This document shows, in pieces, positions 9,433 through 16,959 of a stretch of DNA of 62,080 nt. The notes beneath the pieces were generated by a model. The model saw nothing but the letters and a program-made list of their open reading frames with translations, ran no database searches and had not been told where the DNA came from. Position 1 is the stretch's first letter. The number at the start of each line of letters is the position of its first letter. The stretch lies in the NCBI GenBank assembly GCA_947496465.1, contig CANMCX010000020.1, forward strand, positions 1 through 62,080. The letters run 5' to 3'. The stretch comes from Marinifilum_A sediminis (lineage in GTDB: Bacteria; Bacteroidota; Bacteroidia; Bacteroidales; Marinifilaceae). Both the position numbers and the translations under genes were made by a program.

Positions 9433-9888
9433 ACAAAGTATTTAGATATCTTACTGATATAGCCTCAATAAAATACTCCCAAGTCCGTATTAGATCAAAC
9501 GTAAAGAATTTTGAAAGGATACGTTTGCATAAAAGAGTTTTTTAAACCACCTTATTTTGATGATAAAACATTTTTACAAACAATAAAACTATCAAAAATT
9601 AAAACTTCAATTGCGCTCTACATTATATCTGGCAGCGATTAATCAATCTCCCTCTTTTATCCATACCGAAATCAAAATCTAGTTCATATTTCAAAAAAAA
9701 TCAGTTCCCACTTATAAAACACAAAACAATAATTTCGTTTTGATTTAACTAAATTGGAATTATTTTACTAATATTAAATAAACTTTTACACAATTTATAA
9801 GATCATCATATCAAAGTCTTTAAGATGTTTCTGATTTAAAAACTGTGAAATCAAACAAATACTAAGAGTATATAATACACCATTTTAC
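9433..9888. other. AT-rich intergenic stretch, no gene seen
   Basis: This is the divergent region between the suf promoter and the first CarboxypepD-like gene. I find no ORF with a plausible start, no RNA gene, no strong hairpin and no clean plus-strand TAnnTTTG box. Regulation of the 9889 gene cannot be read from it. Confidence 0.5.
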
Positions 9889-11136
9889 ATGATTAAAAAG
9901 ACAATTATATTTATATCCTTCCTACTAATCTTAATTAGCACAGCAAACTCACAGAGCATTCAGAAAATAACCGGACGCATCACAAATTTAAAAGATTCAA
10001 CATCCGTTAGCTATGCTCACATTGGAATTCTTGGAAGCAGTATCGGTACTATTTCTAATAAAAATGGAGATTTTGAGATCAAAGGAAACTTTAACCCTGA
10101 TCAGGATACCTTAATGATATCGCATATAGAATACAAAATGCAATGCATTCCTTTAAAAATGCTAACGGCTAACAAAAATCATATACAACTAAAGCGAAAC
10201 CAATACATCCTAGCCGATGTAGTTGTGCTACCTGAGAAGGAGAAAAACAAAATTATTAAAAATGTGATTGACAACATTTCAAAAAATTATTCGGATGGAA
10301 TGTATCAGAGCAAAGCTTTTTACCGTGAAATTCAGTACGACAAAAAAACAAAAACCTACTCTCGTTTAATTGAAGCAGCTCTTACCATTCAGGATGAAAA
10401 AGTAACAGCTCCAATTTCAAAAATAAAATGCAGCGTTCAGCAATTGCGGAAATCAAACAACTACACCGACGTTCATGCAGGTTGTAAAAGGTTGATAAAT
10501 TCATTTGATACTCCCCTCCCGAATCAATTGCATATCTTATTACGAGACAATCCAATAAGATCGCACAAAGCCACAAAACACAGTGGATTACACAATGATC
10601 TTAGGTTTATATATGAGAAAAAACTTGACCAACTAAAACTTATTGGCACAATTCATGAAAACGACGAAAGCATATATGTATTGCAATATTCATATAGGGA
10701 TTACACAAGCACTTTTTATGTAAATAAAAGCAATTATGCACTGCTTAAATTTGAGCATAAACTTGAATCAAAAACAGCATTAATCTACCAACGAACCTAT
10801 CTCTTTAAGCAAATAGGTGATAAATACTATCCGGCATTTTTTAACTACGAATCCATTTCGGATATACGATCGAACAAAGGAGGTTTAGGCTACACCATTA
10901 ATAGCTTAACGTTTGTAGATCACAATTTAAATAAGAAAACATTTAAGCGAATAGCCTATAAGGATGTTATTCCAAAACACATTGACCTGTATGATATCAA
11001 AATGGAATATGACCAAAACTTCTGGGCAAACTACAATATCATGTTAGAAGATCCCATAGGTAATAAGGTAATTTCTGATTTAGAAAAGCAAAATTCTTTA
11101 CAAAGGCAATTTGAAGAAAATGCTAGAATTAAGTAA
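9889..11136 (+). CDS. exported CarboxypepD_reg-like protein (paralog 1, divergent)
   Basis: A 415-residue protein with an N-terminal signal peptide (hydrophobic 4-18, likely cut after ANSQ near 22). A CarboxypepD_reg-like beta-sandwich follows at about 25-95, with the repeat-family signature IGTISNKNGDFEI. The rest carries motifs shared with five other proteins in this locus: AFYREIQ near 144, YSRLIEAAL near 156 and a C-terminal FWANYNIML near 379. It is the shortest and most divergent of the six and lacks the FLRQT spelling. Probably periplasmic or at the outer membrane. The function is unknown; it is tied to the peptide export locus only by position and family. Confidence 0.8.
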   Translation: MIKKTIIFISFLLILISTANSQSIQKITGRITNLKDSTSVSYAHIGILGSSIGTISNKNGDFEIKGNFNPDQDTLMISHIEYKMQCIPLKMLTANKNHIQLKRNQYILADVVVLPEKEKNKIIKNVIDNISKNYSDGMYQSKAFYREIQYDKKTKTYSRLIEAALTIQDEKVTAPISKIKCSVQQLRKSNNYTDVHAGCKRLINSFDTPLPNQLHILLRDNPIRSHKATKHSGLHNDLRFIYEKKLDQLKLIGTIHENDESIYVLQYSYRDYTSTFYVNKSNYALLKFEHKLESKTALIYQRTYLFKQIGDKYYPAFFNYESISDIRSNKGGLGYTINSLTFVDHNLNKKTFKRIAYKDVIPKHIDLYDIKMEYDQNFWANYNIMLEDPIGNKVISDLEKQNSLQRQFEENARIK

Positions 11137-11288
11137 TCTTAAACTCTATTATTTTGATCAATAAATCATTTCATTTTTTAAAATTAAAATACAAAACTCC
11201 TGCTCACCCTTTAAATTTCATATATTCATAATAATTCATCCAATGAAATTGCTCACAACATCAATCTAAATAACAATAAGTTTATATT

Positions 11289-11326
11289 TTTTTAACAAAA
11301 AGAGGGTTACCTTTTTAACAAAAAAG
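11289..11326. repeat. 23-nt-spaced direct repeat upstream of the HTH gene
   Basis: TTTTTAACAAAAAG (11289-11302) recurs as TTTTTAACAAAAAAG (11312-11326), offset 23 nt, or about two helical turns. It sits 46 nt before the start of the small HTH gene. That placement fits a pair of operator half-sites, but AT-rich sequence can repeat by chance. Confidence 0.35.
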
Positions 11327-11371
11327 GAATTAATAGGTAGAAATCACAAACTGCCAATTAATTTTTACCAA

Positions 11372-11569
11372 ATGACACATTTAGAATTAATAGAAAAAAC
11401 AAGCTACCTTAAAGAGCTCATTAAAAAAGGAAAAACAGGCACACCCAAAGAGTTATCACGCCGATTAAACATTTCTGAACGAAGCCTTTCTCGCTTAATA
11501 AAAACTTTAAAAGATACGAAACATCCCATTATTTATTCACGAGTAAAACAATCATACATAACAGAGTAA
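11372..11569 (+). CDS. small HTH-domain protein 1
   Basis: A 65-residue protein that is almost entirely a helix-turn-helix domain: TPKELSRRLNISERSLSRLIKTL at about 27-49 has the spacing of a DeoR/HTH_11-type winged helix. No effector domain follows. A second protein of the same type (21458-21685) shares the KxGKTGTP/KERTGTP entry and the LIYSR/IEYSR wing. It lies directly upstream of the first peptide gene and is separated from it by two hairpins. A role as local regulator is likely but inferred. Confidence 0.75.
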   Translation: MTHLELIEKTSYLKELIKKGKTGTPKELSRRLNISERSLSRLIKTLKDTKHPIIYSRVKQSYITE

Positions 11570-11578
11570 TTCTAAATA

Positions 11579-11607
11579 AGTTCATCGCCATTATTTGGCG
11601 ATGAGCT
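11579..11607 (+). promoter_or_regulatory. conserved hairpin A before peptide gene 1
   Basis: AGTTCATCGCC (11579-11589) pairs with GGCGATGAGCT (11597-11607) around ATTATTT, giving an 11-bp stem with one G-T wobble. The hairpin recurs before the second peptide gene (13673-13701), where different bases keep the pairing, so the structure appears conserved. It is followed by TTCATAATTT in both. It could be a weak terminator of the HTH gene or a leader element for the peptide mRNA. Confidence 0.6.
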
Positions 11608-11655
11608 TTCATAATTTAGCCGTCGAGTTATAAATAATGCGCATTCAAAACTCAA

Positions 11656-11686
11656 ACTCTTAATCTCGTTTGGTGAGATTAAAAGT
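11656..11686 (+). promoter_or_regulatory. second hairpin in the leader of peptide gene 1
   Basis: ACTCTTAATCTC (11656-11667) pairs with GAGATTAAAAGT (11675-11686) with one mismatch and a GTTTGGT loop. It ends 45 nt before the peptide start. The second peptide gene has only a weak counterpart here, so conservation is doubtful. Confidence 0.45.
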
Positions 11687-11731
11687 CTATTTAAAGTTAA
11701 ATTTATTATTAACACTAAAAATTTTGACAAA

Positions 11732-11869
11732 ATGAAAAAGTTAGAATTAAAACAAATGGAGAAAGTAAATGCTGGTGATCAATGTGACAGATTAGAAAGA
11801 AGATTCTTTAAGCACATGAATGATCCAAAAGGTCAAAAATTAATATTGAAGATGTTAGCTAAATGCTAA
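11732..11869 (+). CDS. double-glycine-type leader peptide precursor 1 (Cys-containing core)
   Basis: A 45-codon gene. The leader MKKLELKQMEKVNAG (1-15) has the hydrophobic spacing and terminal small-residue pair (AG) recognised by C39 leader peptidases. The predicted core is residues 16-45, basic, with Cys18 and a C-terminal Cys45. The same leader pattern (M-K-x-L-x-L-x-Q-M-x-K-V-N-x-G) starts the peptide at 13926-14093, and the 40 nt before the two ATGs are alike. The codons are intact and the gene sits among export genes including a C39 transporter. It is probably a secreted bacteriocin-like or signalling peptide; the two cysteines could form a disulfide. The activity cannot be read from sequence. 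Confidence 0.82.
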   Translation: MKKLELKQMEKVNAGDQCDRLERRFFKHMNDPKGQKLILKMLAKC

Positions 11870-11893
11870 TATATTAGCTTTACAAGTAAAAAA

Positions 11894-11930
11894 GTAAACC
11901 TTCTGTTTTATTAATAAACAGAAGGTTTAC
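11894..11930 (+). promoter_or_regulatory. perfect 15-bp hairpin after peptide gene 1
   Basis: GTAAACCTTCTGTTT (11894-11908) pairs perfectly with AAACAGAAGGTTTAC (11916-11930) around TATTAAT. It is followed by CCCCCC rather than a T run, so it is not a standard plus-strand terminator. It could protect or process the 3' end of a short peptide mRNA or attenuate read-through into the next gene. Confidence 0.6.
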
Positions 11931-11956
11931 CCCCCAACACATAACATTTAGCTCAT

Positions 11957-13510
11957 ATGAAACCAATTAAATTCTTTCTTGTATTTATTATTTTCTCAAT
12001 GCAATTCAATGTGTATTCCCAAATTATATTGCACGGGATTATAATAGATAATGATAAAACCCCAATTCCTAATGCCAATATACAACTCAAAAACACATCC
12101 AAAGGAACCATATCTAACAAAGAAGGACAATTTACAATATCGATTTCACCCAATTTAGCAAATTCCACCATTCTTATTTCCTGTATCGGATATAGCAATA
12201 CTTCATATGATGTTAATACATTACGAAAGAAGCAAAAAATCAGCAAATCAATTTTAAAATTAAAATTACCAAAAATTAATTATCAGCTTAACGAAGTTTT
12301 AATCACTAATCAGGATATAATTAAGGACCCTTATTCAATATTCCAAAAAGCAGTTTATAAAACCAAAGATCTACTTGCATCCAAGCCACATATTGGTAAA
12401 TATTATTTTCGGCAAACGCACAAAGATGATTCATCTATGAATCGTTTAATTGAAGCTGCTATCAGCATTTACGACCCCGGAATCAACCAAAATGTAACAG
12501 AATGCAAATATAACATAGATCAAATTCATTCGAGTCTAGATAATAGAACTTTACCACACGAATTAAATTTACAATTATATCGTAACTATGCTGAAAGAAA
12601 AAAATCAAAACGCTATTCTATGGATATTGATCCTCGAATACCAAAAGCCCCTAAAAAAAATAAGCCGGATACAATATGGAAAAATCCTAAGATCCAAAAA
12701 TATTTAACAAAAACTTTTGATAATCATCATGCTTCTCTGCCTAACTTTTTCATTAAGTCAAATATGATTAGAAATATCAAGAAAGGAAGAAGAAAAAGAT
12801 CATTGCCTATTAATCCTAAATTTAAGAATGGTGGTCCAAAAATTACAAATTCATTTATTAAGGAACATACACTTAAGCTAGACACTATACTTTTATATAA
12901 CAATGAACCTCTTTATAAGATAAAAATACTGCCAAACAAAAGGTATCCTGGAATAGATTATCAAAAATCAAGATATGTTCCCATTGGATGGGCCTATATC
13001 CGTGTTAATGATTTTGCTTTTCTTGGATTGGATTATGCATATATCTCAAATCCCAACCATAAAGGCTTTAAATACAAAAATAAACATTATAGTAGATTCA
13101 AAGGGAAATTTAATTATTATTTTAAATACCAAATTCGTTTAAAAGAATTTGAAGGAAACCTTTACACTAACTATCTCTATTATGAGCGTAGTGACTATAA
13201 CAATATCCCTTATGCAAACCTGTTGTCATCTGAGTTTAGTGAATATCTAAACATACCCACAATGCACGGTAGACAACTCTGCAGACAAGAAATGATTTCT
13301 ACAGAAATTGTTACAGATTCTATTAATGTGGAGACAGAATATAACAATCGAAAGTGGGAAGGTGATTTATATGAAAACCTTCCTTACAATAAGGAATTTT
13401 GGGATAATTATTCCAAAATTTTTCCTACACATGAAGAGCAATTGTTAAAAGATAACTTAATAAAGGAGATTCAAAAGAAGAACAAGAATAAAGAAACGCG
13501 AACTAAATGA
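11957..13510 (+). CDS. exported CarboxypepD_reg-like protein (paralog 2)
   Basis: A 517-residue protein and the longest of the six paralogs. A signal peptide covers 1-21 (hydrophobic core FFLVFIIFSMQF, ends NVYSQ). The CarboxypepD_reg-like domain at about 23-95 contains KGTISNKEGQFTISI. Family motifs follow: GKYYFRQTH near 143, NRLIEAAISIYDPG near 157 and YKIKILPN near 319. EFWDNYSKI lies near the C terminus. Its closest relative in the window is the protein at 25834-27258, with which it shares PHIGKYYFRQ and a basic middle region. It begins 87 nt after the first peptide gene and is very A+T- and Lys/Asn/Ile-rich. The role is unknown; it may be an immunity protein, receptor or surface partner. 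Confidence 0.8.
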   Translation: MKPIKFFLVFIIFSMQFNVYSQIILHGIIIDNDKTPIPNANIQLKNTSKGTISNKEGQFTISISPNLANSTILISCIGYSNTSYDVNTLRKKQKISKSILKLKLPKINYQLNEVLITNQDIIKDPYSIFQKAVYKTKDLLASKPHIGKYYFRQTHKDDSSMNRLIEAAISIYDPGINQNVTECKYNIDQIHSSLDNRTLPHELNLQLYRNYAERKKSKRYSMDIDPRIPKAPKKNKPDTIWKNPKIQKYLTKTFDNHHASLPNFFIKSNMIRNIKKGRRKRSLPINPKFKNGGPKITNSFIKEHTLKLDTILLYNNEPLYKIKILPNKRYPGIDYQKSRYVPIGWAYIRVNDFAFLGLDYAYISNPNHKGFKYKNKHYSRFKGKFNYYFKYQIRLKEFEGNLYTNYLYYERSDYNNIPYANLLSSEFSEYLNIPTMHGRQLCRQEMISTEIVTDSINVETEYNNRKWEGDLYENLPYNKEFWDNYSKIFPTHEEQLLKDNLIKEIQKKNKNKETRTK

Positions 13511-13620
13511 AAAGGGAATTTTACCGATAATTCTTTCAACACCTAATCCATTATTTACATATAGTTTGTTTCAGTCATACTTTCATACATTGAGTATAGG
13601 TATAAAATGAACCAATCTTT

Positions 13621-13663
13621 CATTATTTATTTTCGCTTGAAAAAATCGCACATAATAGAGTTA
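13621..13663 (+). pseudogene. remnant of a duplicated HTH gene 3' end
   Basis: CATTATTTATTTTCGCTTGA and the bases that follow align with the last about 43 nt of the HTH gene (11527-11569), including CATAATAGAG against CATAACAGAG. The stop codon TAA has become TTA. The alignment continues through hairpin A into the peptide leader. This is the scar of a tandem duplication of HTH-hairpin-peptide in which the second HTH copy was lost. Confidence 0.65.
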
Positions 13664-13672
13664 TTATAAATA

Positions 13673-13701
13673 AGCTCATCGCCATTTTTAGGCGGTGAGC
13701 T
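13673..13701 (+). promoter_or_regulatory. conserved hairpin A before peptide gene 2
   Basis: AGCTCATCGCC (13673-13683) pairs with GGCGGTGAGCT (13691-13701) around ATTTTTA. Relative to the copy at 11579-11607, base changes shift the wobble position but preserve all 11 pairs. It lies 224 nt before the peptide start, about 100 nt further away than in copy 1. Confidence 0.6.
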
Positions 13702-13925
13702 TTCATAATTTAGTGATCGAGTTAATCAAGAAATATAATTTCAAATAAACTTAAAGATCGAAACATCCTAAAAGTTTTATGAATGTATATCGGCACAATA
13801 CCAAAATCCTAGGTAGTAAGTATGGTGTAGATTATGCATATCCAAACTCACGCTCAATATCTTACTTAAGGAGATAAGAGCACAAATAAAGTTTAATTTA
13901 TCATTAACATTAAAATTTAGACACA

Positions 13926-14093
13926 ATGAAAAATTTGAATTTAGAACAAATGCAAAAAGTAAATGGTGGAGCCTCAGATGAGAGATGTATTGCAATGATG
14001 AACCGACATGAGAAAAGAGGTGGAGGAAATACAAGATTATGGAGAAGAATTCAAAAAAATTGCAGCGGTAGAGAAATAACTGTCGTTAATTAA
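13926..14093 (+). CDS. double-glycine leader peptide precursor 2 (Cys-containing core)
   Basis: A 55-codon gene. The leader MKNLNLEQMQKVNGG (1-15) ends in a true Gly-Gly and matches the leader of the peptide at 11732. The predicted core, residues 16-55, is basic, has a GGG run at 32-34 and cysteines at 21 and 46, 25 residues apart (27 apart in peptide 1). The core sequences are otherwise unlike, as expected for paralogous precursors with a conserved leader and variable cargo. It is preceded by a shared leader sequence (AATTTAT-ATTAACA-TAAAA) and followed at once by a perfect hairpin. The likely fate is C39-dependent cleavage and export; the activity is unknown. Confidence 0.85.
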   Translation: MKNLNLEQMQKVNGGASDERCIAMMNRHEKRGGGNTRLWRRIQKNCSGREITVVN

Positions 14094-14128
14094 TTTAACA
14101 ATATTTGTTCAAATAAAATATTGTTAAA
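14094..14128 (+). promoter_or_regulatory. perfect 13-bp hairpin after peptide gene 2
   Basis: TTTAACAATATTT (14094-14106) pairs perfectly with AAATATTGTTAAA (14116-14128) and starts immediately after the stop codon. It differs in sequence from the hairpin after peptide gene 1 but holds the same position. No T run follows on the plus strand. Confidence 0.6.
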
Positions 14129-14204
14129 TGAAACTAAGTGTCAGAAAATAGCAAATCTATTTACTGACACTATTCAATTATTCTTTATTACGATAAATTT
14201 ATAT

Positions 14205-15581
14205 ATGAAAAAAACATTAAGCTTAATTATATTATTAATACCTATTTTTTGTCTTTCGAATATAAAATTAAATGGAAAATTAACTGATACTAATGATAAT
14301 CCGATTCCTTATGCCAATATCTATATTAAGAATGCTGCGGTTGGTGTTATTAGCAATCTTAATGGTGAGTTTTATATTAGTATTCCAGATAGACATATAG
14401 AAAGTTTTCTAGTATTTTCATCCATTGGGTTTAAATCTAAAGAAGTTTTAATCAAAACATTTAAAAATCAAGAAAATCATCTTATTAAGCTTGAAACTGC
14501 CATTATAAATTTAAATGAAGTCACTATAAAAACTAAGGCTACTAATGCCAATAAAATTGTACAAAAGGCTTTAGATCATTACGAAGACAACTTTCCAACT
14601 AGCCCATTTATAGGTAAAGCTTTTTTACGACATACCGAAAAAACAAAAACAAAATATAAATGGCTGATAGATGCTGCTATTGAAGTTTATGATCCAGGTT
14701 TTAACCATTCTTCCAAAGAGATAAAACTCAATATCAATGAAATTAAAAGAAGTATTGATAATCGTAGTATAGACACAGCAAGTATTTATGGTTTTTATTT
14801 AAGTAAAATCAAAAACATATCATTCAAGAAATCATTGGAAAGAGGAAATAATTTAAAGAATGAGGATCCTAAAGAAATTCAAAGATCAATTAATTTTCAA
14901 GATAATCGATTAAGTAATCCTAGTAAATTATTCTCAAGTGGTTTAAATGTGATTCGCTACTACAAACAAAAGGATGCTATTTTTGATAAAAACATACTTA
15001 AAAAGCATAATTTCAAAATAGATACAGTTTTAGCTTACAACTCAGATGAAATCTACAAAATCAAAATCACTCCAAAATCCCCACTAGCAAAATTAAATAA
15101 ACACTTTGGCAAAATGAGATATCCAATTGGATGGATTTATATTCGAGCCAAAGATTATGCAATTATAGAATTGGATTATACCCTTATACGAAGTAAAGGA
15201 CGAATTTTGACTCATATGTATGGCTCAAAAATAACATCCTCATTTCATATAAAATTCTTTGACTTTAATGGTAAGATGTATCCTAAACACATTACTCTAA
15301 AAAAACCAAAAGCCAATAATGCTCTCAATATTATAGAAAAGAAAATTCATGGAAAAAAAACCAATCCTGAAGATTATTATTACGAAACTCAAGAGATAAT
15401 ATTTAACGACATTAATACAGATATTAGCATAATTACTAAAAAATTAAACAGACTTTGGGATTCTAACTTATTTACGCCACATTCTTACAATTCTGATTTT
15501 TGGGCGAATTACTCGAGCATGGTGGAAACAAACGAACAAAGGATATTAAGGGAAAAACTTGAAATAGAATTACAAAAATAG
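14205..15581 (+). CDS. exported CarboxypepD_reg-like protein (paralog 3)
   Basis: A 458-residue protein. The ATG at 14205 is chosen because it gives a signal peptide (MKKTLSLIILLIPIFCLSN). An upstream in-frame start at 14121 would run through the post-peptide hairpin. The CarboxypepD_reg-like domain at about 20-90 contains IPYANIYIKNAA and GVISNLNGEFYISI. Family motifs are GKAFLRHTE near 140, KWLIDAAIEVYDPG near 157, YKIKITPKSP near 286 and DFWANYSSMVETNEQ near the end. It follows the second peptide gene just as the 11957 gene follows the first. The function is unknown. Confidence 0.8.
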   Translation: MKKTLSLIILLIPIFCLSNIKLNGKLTDTNDNPIPYANIYIKNAAVGVISNLNGEFYISIPDRHIESFLVFSSIGFKSKEVLIKTFKNQENHLIKLETAIINLNEVTIKTKATNANKIVQKALDHYEDNFPTSPFIGKAFLRHTEKTKTKYKWLIDAAIEVYDPGFNHSSKEIKLNINEIKRSIDNRSIDTASIYGFYLSKIKNISFKKSLERGNNLKNEDPKEIQRSINFQDNRLSNPSKLFSSGLNVIRYYKQKDAIFDKNILKKHNFKIDTVLAYNSDEIYKIKITPKSPLAKLNKHFGKMRYPIGWIYIRAKDYAIIELDYTLIRSKGRILTHMYGSKITSSFHIKFFDFNGKMYPKHITLKKPKANNALNIIEKKIHGKKTNPEDYYYETQEIIFNDINTDISIITKKLNRLWDSNLFTPHSYNSDFWANYSSMVETNEQRILREKLEIELQK

Positions 15582-15690
15582 TTCATAAAAATTATCAATC
15601 TTATTTATTGCTTCATTAACACAAATGAATTTCAATAGGATTACTTTAAATCAAAAATCGCCTATAAAGCATAATTATTAAATAACGATA

Positions 15691-16413
15691 ATGAAAAAAT
15701 ACATTCAAAATATATTAAATGTAAACGGAGCATTGTTAATTATTCTGTTTTACACCTTTGCTTTTAGCTTGCAATTATTGAACACTGATTTTGTTACAAA
15801 TGATAAGGTCTGGTATGAGTATCTTGCCAAAAAGGAAGATCAGAAATACAATGATGAATACGACGAATATATAGCTGATTTTGAGGAAGATTTAAAGGAA
15901 ATTGATTTGCCCGAAGAAGATGATTCCTATAGCTGGGACTTTTTTTTAATGGATACAATTATGGTTCTTGCTCCCTTCATAATTGTTTGTATTGGCTTAG
16001 CCTCTTTAATTTTTATTGCCTTTCAATTCTCAGAATACTTAAAACATCTCACTTTTAACAAAATCTTAAATTCCAGCATTATAGCCTATCTAATATTTTT
16101 CGTTAGTGATGTCTTTAGTGTTATTTATTTTCTAGTATTCAAATCTGATTACCAATATGAAGATGTACAGTACATTAACAACAATTCATCCTTTGCACTA
16201 AACGACATTGTTGAAATTCAGGACAAAACATCTTTGATAAATGATGTGATTGCAGATGTAAACCTTTACGTTTTTGCTTATATTTTTCTAATCCCTTTAT
16301 TCCTTCATATCGCAAGTAACATCCCTTACAAAAAATTATTACAAGCAATTTCTCTTCCTGTCTTATGTGGATTCTTGTTATACGAAAGCATTATGATTTA
16401 CCTAACCATCTAA
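15691..16413 (+). CDS. five-helix inner-membrane protein (family with 27263)
   Basis: A 240-residue protein that I do not recognise as a named family. Hydrophobic segments lie at about 13-30, 90-115, 129-151, 190-209 and 218-238. Between the first and second is a strongly acidic loop (YNDEYDEYIADFEEDLKEID). The protein at 27263-28042 has the same plan, with an acidic DLMADFKDDLAEIALEE loop. In both cases the next gene encodes a membrane-anchored thioredoxin-like protein 9-12 nt downstream. A redox or electron-transfer partner of the thioredoxin is possible, but no CxxC or quinone-site motif is visible. Confidence 0.65.
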   Translation: MKKYIQNILNVNGALLIILFYTFAFSLQLLNTDFVTNDKVWYEYLAKKEDQKYNDEYDEYIADFEEDLKEIDLPEEDDSYSWDFFLMDTIMVLAPFIIVCIGLASLIFIAFQFSEYLKHLTFNKILNSSIIAYLIFFVSDVFSVIYFLVFKSDYQYEDVQYINNNSSFALNDIVEIQDKTSLINDVIADVNLYVFAYIFLIPLFLHIASNIPYKKLLQAISLPVLCGFLLYESIMIYLTI

Positions 16414-16422
16414 AACAGTAAT

Positions 16423-16959
16423 ATGAAGAGAACTATTCTAATTATCACTATTATTGCTTTTCTGGTTTTAATGCTTTTGCTAACCATTAAAAAAGCAATA
16501 GATGTAGAAAAAAATATTCCTAAAAAGGAGCTCGTTAATTTGATAGAAATTCCAACCTTCGAATTTAAAACTTTAAACAACGAAATGTTGGGAAATTTAG
16601 ATTTGGAAACAGGTAAGAGTACAATTATTATTCATTTTAGTCCTACCTGCGATTTTTGTGATCAGGAAGCCAAAATTATTAAAAACTATTTCAGTGAATT
16701 CGAGAAGAGTCAAGTTATTTTCACCTCTAATCATAGTAAAAAATCGATAAAGAATTTTCAGGAAAAACATGAATTGGATGCATTTCCAAACATCTATTTT
16801 TTACAATATCAAAAGAATCAATTCCAAGAACTATTTGGAACTCGTAAGTTACCATCCATTTTTATTTTTGATACACAATTTGGTCTGCTTAAAAAAATAG
16901 ATGAAGCCATAAGTGCCAAAACCCTTATTAAATATACAAGAGCAGCCAATGATCGATAA
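16423..16959 (+). CDS. membrane-anchored thioredoxin-like protein 1
   Basis: A 178-residue protein with an N-terminal anchor (about 4-22) and a thioredoxin-fold domain. The redox motif is CDFC (Cys76, Cys79) in HFSPTCDFCDQEAKI. The cis-proline loop is KLPSIFIFD near 142. It resembles the TlpA/redoxin-like proteins of Bacteroidota. The tail TLIKYTRAANDR is nearly the same in the protein at 28055-28594. Its stop overlaps the start of the C39 transporter gene by 11 nt, so it is translationally coupled to the exporter. It may reduce, oxidise or reshuffle the cysteines of the exported peptides. Confidence 0.82.
   Translation: MKRTILIITIIAFLVLMLLLTIKKAIDVEKNIPKKELVNLIEIPTFEFKTLNNEMLGNLDLETGKSTIIIHFSPTCDFCDQEAKIIKNYFSEFEKSQVIFTSNHSKKSIKNFQEKHELDAFPNIYFLQYQKNQFQELFGTRKLPSIFIFDTQFGLLKKIDEAISAKTLIKYTRAANDR

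Noticed and set aside
11190..11260. Possible truncated copy of the 22771 fold-back element
   Set aside because: Only the stretch TGCTCACCCTTTAA matches convincingly; the rest is AT-rich and not alignable.
14121..14204. Upstream extension of the 14205 CarboxypepD-like gene
   Set aside because: It begins inside the hairpin that follows the second peptide gene, while the internal ATG at 14205 gives a proper signal peptide.
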